NCBI GenBank assembly: GCA_015499985.1
Contig: JAAAUF010000304.1
Location: forward strand, 3,906 to 39,600
Length of the DNA stretch: 35,695 nt
Source of the DNA: Haplosporangium gracile
Taxonomy: Eukaryota > Mortierellomycota > Mortierellomycetes > Mortierellales > Mortierellaceae
Reading direction: 5' to 3'
Shown piece by piece: positions 11,301-22,300 of the stretch (the stretch's first letter is position 1; the number at the start of each line of letters is the position of its first letter). Under the pieces are notes generated by a model. That model ran no database searches. It saw only the letters and a list, made by a program, of their open reading frames with translations, and had not been told where the DNA came from. The translations under genes and the position numbers were made by a program.

Positions 11301-12321
11301 CACCGGACCCTCGAATACGTCCAACTTTATGCCCATTACCCCGCCTCGATCGCCATCTCGTGGCGCTACTACTGCATCGATTTCGTCGTATGTTTTAACA
11401 CCTGCTCCGGCGGTGTCATCTTTGTCTTCTTATGGATCTTCGGCGTCGGGAGCACCGATTCTCCCGCCGCTATTCCCTATACAGAATGAGGATCGCAAGT
11501 CGTCAGGTTCACCTACTACTTCGCCGTACTCACGTCGATCACCGACACCCTCGTCTCCTTCTTCCACCAATGAACCACTGAATTACCAGTACCATCATCG
11601 TCAGCAGCAGCAACAACAGCAGCAGAAGCAGCACTTGTCGCCTCCAAACGTTTATACCCGGGGCAACTCTGATGAGCAGATCCACTCCCGCTCAACGCCT
11701 TTCAACAGTTCTGCTCCTACTCGCTTTTCTCCTTCACCCTCTCCACCCCCATCCTCGACATCACCCTCCCCTACCGGCTCCTCCTCATCATCAACGGCGA
11801 CGTCACTCTCGCAAGGAAGCCAACCATCTCTCGTTACAATTACAACCACCTCAACAACGGCGAGATCTGCGACCAGTTTTGGGATGAAGGCATCGAAATC
11901 TAGTCCAGATTTGACGACGGGATTGAGCTCGGATTGGTACTTTGTGAATGCTCCTGGACAGATGTCGGCAGAATCGTTGGCGCAGAGGCCGTTGCCGTCG
12001 TTGCCGCCGCAGTACCAGCCTTATGTGCAGCAGCAGAAGCGGAGTTATACTTACCAGCCCCTGAGTCATCAGCATCCCCAGCGCCAACAGTCGTATTCCT
12101 ATGGAGAAGGAGGGGGAGGGGCGGATAAGTCGTCGAGAGGCGGTGGTGGGTACAAGTCTGGAATGACGAGCGCCCCTCTCCCACTTTCCCGGATTATGAT
12201 GTCCCCTTCTATTGCTGGACCGAATTCGAGTCAGATCAGTGGAAGTGGAGGAAGTAACCGGTGGGCGACTATGAAGACAATGTTTAGTCTCAAGACTACT
12301 ACTGGTCATGGCGGAAAATGA
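8333..12321 (+). CDS. Unrecognised Ser/Thr/Pro-rich protein with two ordered-looking islands (2 exons)
   Basis: I do not recognise this protein. Exons 8333-9319 and 9475-12321 join in phase 0: AAG then GTAATT, CTAAC branch points at about 9399 and 9423, acceptor ACCAG. The product is 1277 aa. The nearer TGCAG acceptor at 9411 is excluded by an in-frame TAA at 9424. Most of the chain is low-complexity Ser, Thr, Pro and Asn with a short poly-Q run, so it is probably disordered. Two segments differ. One is a basic/hydrophobic, helix-like stretch at residues 189-208 (SIHRRILVKNLLTLLYEMNP) followed by an acidic, DDDDEE-containing region. The other is at 447-482, with LPQSLNNYLSVVFDVDW and a repeated VELP. 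No signal peptide, membrane span or known catalytic motif is visible. An in-frame ATG at 8195 exists, but 8333 was chosen because upstream codons run through the CT-rich leader. ATTAAA at 12460-12465 may be its poly(A) signal. Confidence 0.72.
11601..11634 (+). repeat. CAG/CAA tract encoding poly-Q
   Basis: A run of mixed CAG and CAA codons inside the Ser/Thr-rich CDS gives a short glutamine stretch. Mixed codons suggest selection for Gln or interruption of a pure repeat. Confidence 0.75.
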
Positions 12322-12728
12322 CTCTAGGAACTAGGTTGCGGGGGGCGGTTTTTTTTTGTTGTTAGTTTAGATGATAACGATTTTTTTTGTTATTTCTTGT
12401 TATCTTCTTTTTCTCTTTGTTTTTGTAGGAAGACGAACGATATTTGTTTGCGTTTAGAAATTAAAAGTATTGCTTTTGAAATTAACAAATCAATCGTTTA
12501 TTATTATTTTTTTCTCGTCCTTGCATTGCTGTTAATCTTGGCGCAAGAACTCCTCTCTGCCTGTTCTTTTTCAGAGGACTCAAACTTATCGTCAGTCAAG
12601 TCGCACAAAAAATACAAAAATACCTTGCACCTCCCCCTATCCCTCCATCCCTCCATCTTCCCTCCATCCTCCCTCTGTCTCACTATTCAGCTCTCCACTC
12701 ATCATTCCACTCGACCGACCCCCTGAAT
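12322..12728. other. Convergent 3' intergenic region with facing poly(A) signals and a plus-strand CT tract
   Basis: This separates the stop codons of the Ser/Thr-rich gene (+) and the MYB gene (-). ATTAAA on + (12460-12465) and AATAAA on the minus strand (read on + as TTTATT, 12497-12502) are candidate poly(A) signals pointing at each other. From about 12627 to 12722 the + strand is CT-rich with CCCTCCAT-like repeats, like the leaders before genes here, yet no plus-strand gene follows it. Confidence 0.5.
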
Positions 12729-15722
12729 TCAAAACTGTGTAACACCCTCCAGCGCCGCAAGCGCCGCCTTCCGCTCTGCATTAATAGTCAACTGTACCCA
12801 CCGGGTCCGACACTGTCTCTGTGTACGTCCCTCAATCGAGTCCGCAATCCAAATCCAGCACTTGTTACTCCTCTCCACACCCTCCAACAGGAGTGCATCC
12901 TCCTCCTCGGACCAGGGGCCTTTTTTGACTTGGGGGTCGAGGGCTTCTGACCATCGTGCTTGGGCTTGGACGCCTGTGCGCCCTGGGACGGTGAGGGCTG
13001 CGATCTGGGACCAAGGGCAGTTTTGAAGGTGGCGGGAGATGGCGGAGGCGTAGGAGGCGTGGGTTTTGTAGCACGGAGATGATGCTGGGGATGTGGATGT
13101 AGGGGAGGTTGTAGTGAGGTTGAGGGTATTGAGGATTGCGGTTGGTGTAGATGGTGAGGGAGCTACGGTGGTGGTGGTAGTGGTGTTTGGGAAGAGGTCC
13201 TCGAAGAGCGTCATCTCGACCGTCGCTTCTCCAGCAGCAACGGTCGTAAATCGATTGCTTGACCTCTCTTTGGGATCGATACCTACATTCTTGAAGGTAG
13301 GAGTGGACGCTGGGAGGTCAGCGCGAGCGATAGTGCGAAGTCCCGAGCTTCTTAGGCTCTCTCCATTCATTGGAGCCAACCAGACATCCGTTGCTCCTGA
13401 ACTGTGAGCCAACATTGCCTCATTCCAATGTGGATGATAGCCATGCTGCGTATCGTTGAAAATGGCAGGAGGGACCAATGAACCTTGTTGTTGCTGCTGT
13501 TGCTGGCGGTGATTACGTTGTTGTTGTTGGTAGTACTGGTGATGCTGGTGGTACTGTTGGGGGAAAGGAGGCCGCTGATGTTGCTGCACGTGGTGGTTCT
13601 GGTCTGTATGGTCGTGGCTCATATCACGAAAGAGTTGGTAGTACTGCTGCTGAAGCTGAAGGCCTTGTTGGTGTTGTTGATGGTATATGTTATTGAAGTG
13701 GTTCCAGTTGTGGGGCACAGGAGTGTGTTGGTCAAGAGGGTCAAAAGCGGTGTCTTCGTGCTCAATGGTAGAAGCGCTGTCAGTTTTCAGTTGAGTGCAA
13801 GAACTGTCATGAAATATAAGGTCAACATGGCCTAGNNNNNNNNNNAAAAAAAAAAAAAAAGACGAGTGGTTAGCCGCCATGGCTCTTTCTGGTACTTTGA
13901 CTTTCTGCACCAGGAAAAAAGGTACGAGAGAAATATAAGAAACATACCATTCAGAAAGCCAGGTTCAGCTGCAAGTCTGTTGTCCATGTTGACACTAACA
14001 CCAGGACTCTCAATGGGCGAGCTCACGTAGAAGGATCCTGGCACAGAAGTATGCAGACCTGCTCGTGGATCCAGATACAGAGAGCCATCCGAACCACCAT
14101 CAACCTGGACATTATCCCGAGAGACGTCAACCAGTTCGTCAAACAAACGAATGTCATTTTCTTGGTCTCTCACTGTGTCATTTTCAGACGCGAAAGCACT
14201 GTTGTTACTAACACGATAGCGCTCACTCATCTGAAGCTCGGCTGACGATGCCCTCCACACCTTAGTCTCATACTCCACTTGACGGCGACCTTCCTCGATC
14301 ATCCGTTCAGACGTACTCTGCAGTTTCGCAGTCACATCCTTGTGCTCATGCTCACGCGCATTCTTTTCTTCCTTCTCTTGCTTCTCTTCGCCTTTCTTGA
14401 GACCCTCTTGGAGTGAAAAAAGACCGGGTGGCTTGGGTTCTAATCCAAACTGGGCCAGGTACTCGACGACACCTTGGTAAAGAGCGAAATCTTCCGTTTT
14501 TGTCCAGCGGCCGGTCTTGAGTCGGACCTGGCGAGGTGGTCTGGAGCGGAATCGGACGCCAATGGTAGTGGGAGTGAGGGGAAGCGGAGCGATCTTAGGT
14601 GCGACTGACTGATACTTTGAGGAAGCGGGGGTTGATGGCGCAGGATCTGCCCTTTTGATGGCAAGTAGGCGGCTGGGGTTACCAAAAACGCCTTTTTTTA
14701 AGGTGGCAGCAATGTTAGTATTGGTTGACGCTCCGAGTCTTGTAACTTGATTCATTGCTGATTTGGTTAATGATCTCGCAGTTGTAGCGGTGGCAGCGGT
14801 CGGTGAAGCTTTCGACTCGATTTCTTGGGAAGGAACAGGGCCAAGTCTGGTAATGGATGACTTTGAAGTCGACACAGACTGCCCGTCGTCACTGTCATCG
14901 ATGTCCGAGGAGGAGGATGAAAAGTTGCTCGACATATCGGATGACGATGTGCAAGTCGTCGAGGAGAGATATTCGTCCTCCGAAAGGTTACCCTGGTGCT
15001 CTGAAGACTCGGAGTCGCTCGAAAGATCTGACTCTTTAGCGGGCTGATAGTACCCATATACTCGAGAAGGGGAAAGGACCTCGGCCTTGCGACGTTTCTG
15101 GGACGTAATCTGCGAGGGCTTGAATGTCAATTCGGCATTCAGCCACCTAGCCCTGGGATCAGATAGGTTTTTCTATATGGTTTTTTCGAATATTCGGGTT
15201 TGGATGAAGAAAGGAACAATCAATCATTATTTTTTTGTTTGATGGTCAGAGCTGAGAGAGTAAAGGCGCGTAAAAATAGGCAGGGCTGTCGCGTACCTTT
15301 TGCAAACGAGAAGATGAGTCAAGATCCTGAGCGATACTGTCCTGAATCAAAGAGTCAACCTTCTCTGCGTCGTCTATATCAAATCCACTGTCATGAAGTT
15401 CGCCCGCTCGTCGCGGACGGATCTCTTGAGGGCTCTCATCCCACTGGCCTCCACGAGAAATGTTTCGCTTGGCTGACCGTGGCGCGTTATATTTTGGTTG
15501 ACTTCGCGAGAGAGGGGGATGTTGGACAGCGCGGCTCGCTTGAAGAAAAACCTGGGACCGAGATCGAGTCTGATAAGGAGGAGGGGACACCCATTCTTCA
15601 TCTGGTGAGTAAGTGGATCGCACCCTTTTCTGGCCCTTAGTCCTGCTTGTAGGATGACTCTTGTGGCCTCTACTCTGATCATCTGTGTCAGCTTGAGAGC
15701 CGCTTCTATTGGCCCTCGTCAT
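12729..15722 (-). CDS. MYB/SANT DNA-binding protein with interrupted first repeat (3 exons)
   Basis: Probable nuclear transcription factor. Exons 15722-15297, 15172-13948 and 13831-12729 give 917 aa. Junctions keep phase: AAG/GTACGC to ATATAG, then AATG/GTATGT to CTAG. The C-terminus holds a canonical repeat (about 854-896) beginning KKGPWSEEED, with tryptophans near 857, 878 and 895 and GRTQRQCRTRW as recognition helix. Directly before it lies the second half of another repeat, PWSQIAALTVPGRTGVQAQARW (W824, W844). The matching first helix, TGRWTKTEDFALYQGVVEYL (362-381), is about 430 residues earlier. The intervening sequence contains a charged Glu/Lys stretch, Gln/His-rich runs and Thr/Ser/Pro. 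The N-terminus is Ser/Asp-rich and basic. Bas1-like, Reb1-like or c-Myb-like assignment is not possible by eye. The 10-N gap falls in intron 2, so the coding frame is unaffected unless an exon was lost there. Confidence 0.78.
13836..13845. other. Assembly gap (10 N) next to a homopolymer
   Basis: Ten N follow CCTAG and precede A15 on the + strand. The gap lies in intron 2 of the MYB gene, 1-3 nt from the 3' splice acceptor (AG at 13833-13832). The true length is unknown, and an assembler stall at the poly-A/T run is the likely cause. Confidence 0.95.
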
Positions 15723-16381
15723 GTCTCCCAGAGACTTCGAGAGCGCCGAAAATTATGACGAGAGAGAAAGCGAATATACAATCAGTGCCTCACGTTAGAC
15801 GAAAAACAAAAGCACATTGATGCCGTGATGCAAGATGATGGTTGTAAAATGGCAGTTGCAGCGGTTGATGGAAACCAAAAAGGGGGGGAAGAAAAAGTAT
15901 ACGCTATTAACGCTTCTCGTAATTCTTTGTTTCAGTGATGAAGGAACAAAGTACGACAACATGAACCTGCAAAGCCGTTTTCTTCCGTCTCTCGAATTCA
16001 CAGTGAAAAAAATATGTAGCGCACGTTGAAAGTCATGTCGACAGGTGAGAAAGACAAGAGGTAGACACAACGGAGCGGTGTTTGAATTGAAAAAGGGAGA
16101 AAGGGGGAAAAATGAGCATCCTAGTGAGTGAGAAAATATCATATTGTTCATACCTGCGTGCTGGTTGTCGCGAGAGTGATTTTGGCGGTTTGACAGGAAA
16201 AAAATAAGCATACAAATGAGGAGCAAGCGGAGGCTGTGGATGAAGTATAATCGACGTAGAGCTGAAAAATGAGAACTGTTGAGGGATTGTATGAAAACGG
16301 AAATAGTGGAACAGTGTGCAGAAAGAGGATAGCGAAAGGATGAAGGGGTGAAGAAGGAGAGAGAAGGCGCGAAAAGTTAAT

Positions 16382-16437
16382 AGAAAAGAAAAGAAAGAAA
16401 AGAAAGAAAAGAAAAGAAAGAAAAGAAAGAAAAAAAG
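16382..16437. repeat. 56-nt pure purine AAAGA/AAAAG microsatellite
   Basis: An unbroken A/G tract built of GAAA and GAAAA units on the + strand, reading CT-rich in the direction of the MYB gene and about 660 nt upstream of its ATG. Near mirror symmetry makes triplex (H-DNA) formation conceivable. Confidence 0.85.
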
Positions 16438-17188
16438 CAAGCTCGATGGCTAAACAAAAGGCGGGTGACCAAGAATAGGGGGTCACAGCAGGCCTCTTTC
16501 TTATCTACAGACAAAGTTGTAGCCGTGTACAAGCCTTTTTTCGAGGGTGACTATGGTTCAGTAACCCTATTCTTATTTTATTTTAACGATGGGGTGGTCG
16601 TTCATTGTATTTCAATTGTCACTCTATCATATCTATCCCCATTGTCGTATCTTTTCGTCGCTTCCATATGATTCTTCTCTATAGACGCGATGAAAAGGAA
16701 GGACTCCTATGCACATATACAAATCAAACAAAGTGACGCGTTACATGTCATTCACGCATAAAAGGATATGACTTTCGGAAAATTTTGTTATGAGGAATGG
16801 TGAGGCAGGGTATTGTCGTGTCTGTACTTGCAGCTTTTCTTCAGAGAGCGGGGAGTCCTTCTCAAAATCCAAAAAAAAATAATTATGAAAACCAGGATAA
16901 TACAAGGCGAGAGAAAGATGTCAGACGAATTATTCGCGGGAAGAGGGTCGGTGGGCGGCATTTGTCTCTGTTCAGTCACTCTTCTCACTACCCCCTGTCT
17001 TTTCGCCGGCTTTTCTCCTTCCCTCCTTATTTTTCGTGTCATCAGATGTGTGAAAAACAACGAAGTGAATCTTTTTACTCCATTCGATTTCTATCAGGGG
17101 TCTAGGAGCGCACTCATATTCCGTAAATGCTGGTTCGATTAAGAAAAAAGAAATGGCATTTCGTCGTAGGCGGTGCACCCAGATAGCC

Positions 17189-17261
17189 CACTAAGCGGTG
17201 AGAGAGGAGGAATTTCAGTGCTTCACCTCAGCGGAGGTGGCCTGAAAGAGGCTGAGCAGCA
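17189..17261 (+). other. Cluster of adjacent short hairpins in a gene desert
   Basis: CACT-AAGC-GGTG (17189-17200), CACCTC-AGCG-GAGGTG (17224-17239, perfect 6-bp stem), GCCT-GAAAG-AGGC (17240-17252) and GCTG-AG-CAGC follow each other. They lie where no open frame exists. No C/D or H/ACA box set or other known RNA class was recognised, so a structured RNA is only a possibility. Confidence 0.25.
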
Positions 17262-19159
17262 AAAATTTGAAAAAGATATGTTTCATTTTTTGGACCTTTT
17301 TCCTCAGTTTTAAACTTGCTGAGTTTCCCTTCTGTTCTAATCAGTCACGGAAAAGTAAAGTGTAGAGAAAAGACACAATCTGCGGTTAAAAACTCGAGGG
17401 AGAAGACATACCAAACGCATTGCCATGCTGAGGACCAAGGGAGGGTGTAAGTTCTGTTCATATCCTTTTTTTTTATTCCATGGATGGACTTTCAGTTCTC
17501 CCTTCTCTCTCGGTCGTCTTCTACCTCAGCTCTCACAACAGTATCTCCTGGAAAAGTTATAAGTCATGCTGAAGAGTCTGTCTGACAGGAGGCGTTGCAA
17601 GAAGGAAGGGAGGAGGGAAGAGGTTAGAAATGAGAAAGAGCTAGGTGGGAAGATAGGAGCAGAATGATGTCAATAGAAGGCAATAGAGCCGTTGTGCTCG
17701 ACTCTCTTATCCTCCCAAGGGTGTCTTCATCTCGCTCATGGAAAAGCGGCGCATAGCAAAACGACAGATACGTATATATATTGGCGTTTCACATAAAATA
17801 TTTTATTTCGGCCGATTAAAAAGCCTGCCACCAAGAGAAAAAAAAGGAGGAAATACAGAGCAGGCTAACGTTGAGGCCCCAAATCCATGAGTGAAGTAAA
17901 CACGTCTGGCAGACGAGTTTATCCAAGACGACGAAAAAGTACTAAACAAACCACCATCGCTAGTAACATGTCATTATTCATTGGAAAGATCCCTGCACAC
18001 TCGCGATGCGATCTTACTCATAAAATATTAGCAATATATTCTTGAGAGTTGTATCCGTTAGAAATCTCGGTGCGTCAGAGAAAGTGTGACTATACATCTC
18101 AGACCCGTCAAATGTCAGCTGCATTAACCGAAATCCTCAATCGCCTGAAAAAAAAAAGTAAAGAGGCGAGCACGAGTCGAAACCTAAAGTGGATCGATTT
18201 GTACGGTACCTCAAAACGAAATAAGAGAATGGAGCATGCACCGTAAACGATCGCTGCTGGTTCGATGCAAAACATATTCGGCACCTATTGCCACTTAAAA
18301 ATGGTCTCAAACCTTGAAAGTACACAAGGGTTACTCGAACGAAGAATCGTTTGGTGGGATCAGGCGTAAAAAAAAACTACTAGGTCCACAATTTCCATCG
18401 CGCTATCGATGTGCGCTGTAGTGTTTTAGGGGTTCAACGCCCAAGTTCCATTCAGAATGCTTATCGCCCGTTCTCTTCATTTGTCCAAGACTGTATCTTC
18501 CTATTTGATGAAATACAAGGGTTGCAAAAGGATCGGTTCATACTTTGTTGAAGAAATAGACATGGCCAAAGTGGCGCCAACCCTACAACGGAATCGTATC
18601 TATGAATATCTAATATAAAAAAACTGACTTGTGTCATCTAGTCAGAATATATACCATGATAAAAAAAAAAAAAGAAATACGCCTAATAGGGCGATACTGG
18701 ACAACCTGAATCCTCGATTTTCTAATGTGTGTTTGAACTCGAAGAAACCATTCAAAGAACAACTACAATTGTCCTTGTATGAGTATAAATAAAATGGGAA
18801 ATATCCAAGACAAAGGAGGATGAGGATTAGGAGGACTTGCTGCTGCAAAAAAAATAATTCAAAAAGCATAAAGGATTCTGCTATGCACAGGCCTGATCCC
18901 AGAATGAGTTCATGATCAACGATCGTCACTAAGCATCGGACCATCGCATCTATATCTCCGGGACCTGAAATCAGCTCCTCGCACAAAAACGAAACGAAGG
19001 GATCAGTGTTCTAACCCCATTCAATCAAAGAATTCAATAGAACTCGTCGAAGGTGCCCCTTTCTTGTTGGCAGTAGTCATTGCGCGCCTCAAATTGTCCC
19101 GCACCATCGTCGTCATCTGACCTCAGACACCTACCAGCACACTATCCTTGAAAGTTATA

Positions 19160-19165
19160 TTTATT
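19160..19165 (-). terminator. Candidate poly(A) signal of the neurofibromin gene
   Basis: AATAAA on the minus strand (TTTATT on +), about 155 nt past the stop codon. It is the nearest canonical hexamer in the correct orientation. Confidence 0.4.
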
Positions 19166-19317
19166 AGAGAAGGAAAATTTTGATATAACAAAGTTGATTG
19201 AAGCAAACGAAAAACAAAAAGAAAAGAAATCACAAACGAATAAACAGGTGAAAATAAATATTAACCACACCCCTCTTCCTCAAAGCCCTCACTCCACCAC
19301 CACCACGCTTAGCGCCA

Positions 19318-22300
19318 TTACTGGATGATACGCTCAACGAGCTCACTGACCAAAAGGGCATGCTTATGGACCGTTGGCCGTCCAGTGCTAGGGTTGAACC
19401 CAGGGGCGCCAGTATCCATCAGACCCGCGAACCCAAGTTCGGTGAGGTATGCGAGTTGAGAGGCTTTTTGGGTATTGGCTGCCGCGGCGCTGAGGACCGG
19501 GTCGGCGACGACTGCAAAGATGATGGACTGGACTGCGTCGATGATGGGCACGATCTGGGAGCTGTTAATGATCTGATTCATCTTTGGCAATAACGACTCA
19601 TAGCTATATCATATTTTTGGTTTGAAAAAGTAGAAACGGTAAATTAATTTCCGAGCGAACAAGAAAACCTCGAAGCTATTGCAGCAATTACATCGAAACA
19701 CAAACGCAAAATAAAAAAGGGAAGAAGAGACTTACACGAGGGCAAAGACCTCGGGGAGGGCAACGGCAGCTTCGGCCAAGAAGGCATAAAGGAACAGACG
19801 CTCAGATTCTGTCTCGGCGTTCTGGAGCATAGTGACCACAAGGGTGACCAACAACAGTCCGGTGGTGTTGTCAGGAATGACGAGATAGTCAAACATCTTG
19901 TAGTAGGTATCATTGAGGGCCGCATTGTTAACCTCCATCGACGTGATGCCGACCAATTGCAACAACTCCTTGAGCTCCATGTTCCTTGCAGCCTGGGGTA
20001 AAAGCGCAGCCAGGTAGCCCATCACGCGGACATCGACTATGTTGGGTGTGGTGCCCTTGACCGAAATCTGCAAGATCAACCTCAAAACATCGGTGGTGAT
20101 GGTCTTTGTCGAGGGGTGCTTGAGACCCTTCAATAGTGCTCCAGCAACACCGAACGAAAAGTGCGTCTCAAAGTTCATGCCCGTAGACTCATCCAGATCC
20201 TTGGTCACATCCAGGAGGGGCAAACGAGCTCTGAGCAGGACCTCATCCACAGGTTCATGAATAAAGAAGCCCTGAGCATCCAAGACCTTCAAGACCGCCT
20301 GGAGCAACTCGAGTGCGTAGGTGAAGAGAGGAACGTGACCAATTTCGACAATTGACAGACCCAGCCAGAAGAGGTGCTGAAGGTATCTGGACTCTGCGGG
20401 GAGGTTGACGGCAATGTTGGTGAGACACATCACAATACTTGCAATCAGGTTGGTGTCGGCCTCGTTGAACATTGCCAACGCGCCACGAAGCGCCACCAGG
20501 ATCTGGTACAACAAATCGTCATCGACCTCCTCACGGGCCAGGCAACCCAAGGCAACAAACGCCCTAGGCTGGATGGCAGGGTTGAACTGAAACGCTGTAC
20601 TCGTCACCAGACCCATCCAGCGAGCCCTCGCCGCATTCGCCGCATCTATTTTACCAGAGAGAAAAGTAAGCATGAGCGTGCTAATTCAAAAAAAAAAAAA
20701 TGCCACACATGCCAGTTTAGCAAAACCAACAAAAAAGTACCGTTGGTGGGGGAGCCGAGCTCGATGACGTCCATGAGGGACTTGCAGATGTTGTCGAGCC
20801 ATGAGAGGGGCATGGGCTCATTAAAGTCCTTAAGGGTCTCAGGTGAGATAACATACGAGTTGCTATACGACCGGCTGAGTCCAAACAACATCCTGTACTT
20901 GTTCTCAGAAAGCTCCTGCAATAGATCCAGAAGCTTGGCGTGGTTGGGCTCGCTGGTAGGGATGGTCGTCGCCAAGGCCTGAACAATGTTGGTGACCATA
21001 CCGTGGACTGCAGATCGAACCACTGAGGCTCCCGCTGCGACTAAGAGGGTCACAATGTGGCACACCTCGGGTAAAAAGTTGAGCACATCCTTAGTATCGT
21101 TGAACGACAGGTTCATGCAGAAGCGAACCAAGACTCCGATCTCTGTCCAGGATGGATGATCCGTCAACTGGCGCATGGGCTTAAGGCCAGTCTTGGAGAT
21201 GACTTTGCGCAGGCGAGAGATGACCTTTCCGCTGATCGAAACTGATGAAAGGGTTACTAGGGAGTCACCCAGCTTTTCAGCCTGAACCGACCCAATACCG
21301 CCCTCCATTGACTCTGTAATGAACAAGTCCAAAACAAGGACGACCAAAGCGTCAATCTCCTCGACTCTGCTCCAGATAATATCCTGCATGGCTCCATAAA
21401 TCTCGGGCTCGTTGACGGTCATGTCGATAAGTCCCTTGATAATCTCTCGTGTCTTAGCGAAGCCAGCATGGTTGTCGCTCGAGCTCCTGCAGTACTTAGC
21501 CAAGTTGGACAACCAGGGCGAGACAAACTCGAGACAGCGCGGCTTGAGCGCCTTGGGAGTTTTTTGAAAACCGACAAAGCACTCAGTCAGGAACTCCAGT
21601 GTCAAGTGGGACTCGGTCCTGGCAAGCATCTCACTCATACGACGAATAAAGGGCGCGTTGTTGGTGGGGATGCAAAGACCCTTGGCACTCAGCAACTGGT
21701 TACCAGTATCGAACTTGAAGGTGTCCGAAAGAGCGCAGAGCAAGTTGTAGGACGCCAGACGAAGAGCAGAGTCAGGGCTGGACAAGTTGAACAACGCCAT
21801 AGTGAGCAAGGTACCGGGCACGTCATTGGGTCGAATCACACGGGCGTTGTAGCTGGCAGGCTTGGTGGCCAGGAAGCGCTGCTTGGTCTTGGCCACAGCC
21901 GAGATGATCTGATCACGCTTGGGGCTGGTAAACGTCATCGACATGGTGCCATCGTCGTAGATGATGAAGAACTCGCCATCATCTCCACGACTATGGGCCT
22001 TGGAGATGTCGTCCAGCTCGCTAATGTGGTAGACGTCGTTGTATTGGCAGTTCATCCCCGTGAAGATCTCCTGCTTCCGCTGCATGAGAATCTGGATGAC
22101 CTCGTGACCAATCTTGAACTGAACTGGCGTGGGGGGTGATCCAGGGGTAAGCTTGCTGACTCCAGCGATCGCAATATTGGCGTCAGCCTCCAGAGATGTG
22201 GTCGATTTGGGAAGGCGGAGTTCTGATGGAGCAATGAACTCGTAGAGCTCCTGCAAGCTGGAGGGAAAGATCACTCGCTTGGCAACGCGTCCAGTCAACT

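Larger units (their letters stand above)
15723..19317. other. 3.6-kb gene-poor region between MYB and neurofibromin genes
   Basis: I see no supportable protein gene. From about 17180 to 18040 there is not even a 60-codon open frame. Contents are a 56-nt pure A/G tract (16382-16437), a cluster of short hairpins (17189-17261), several A-rich runs and, at the right end, the neurofibromin 3' UTR. The MYB promoter should lie just right of 15722. A minus-strand frame at 18986-18642 is Leu/Phe-rich and unsupported. Confidence 0.55.

Noticed and set aside
18642..18986. 114-codon minus-strand hydrophobic frame
   Set aside because: Leu/Phe-rich in AT-rich DNA, no recognised family, and downstream of the neurofibromin stop, so it is not an exon of that gene.
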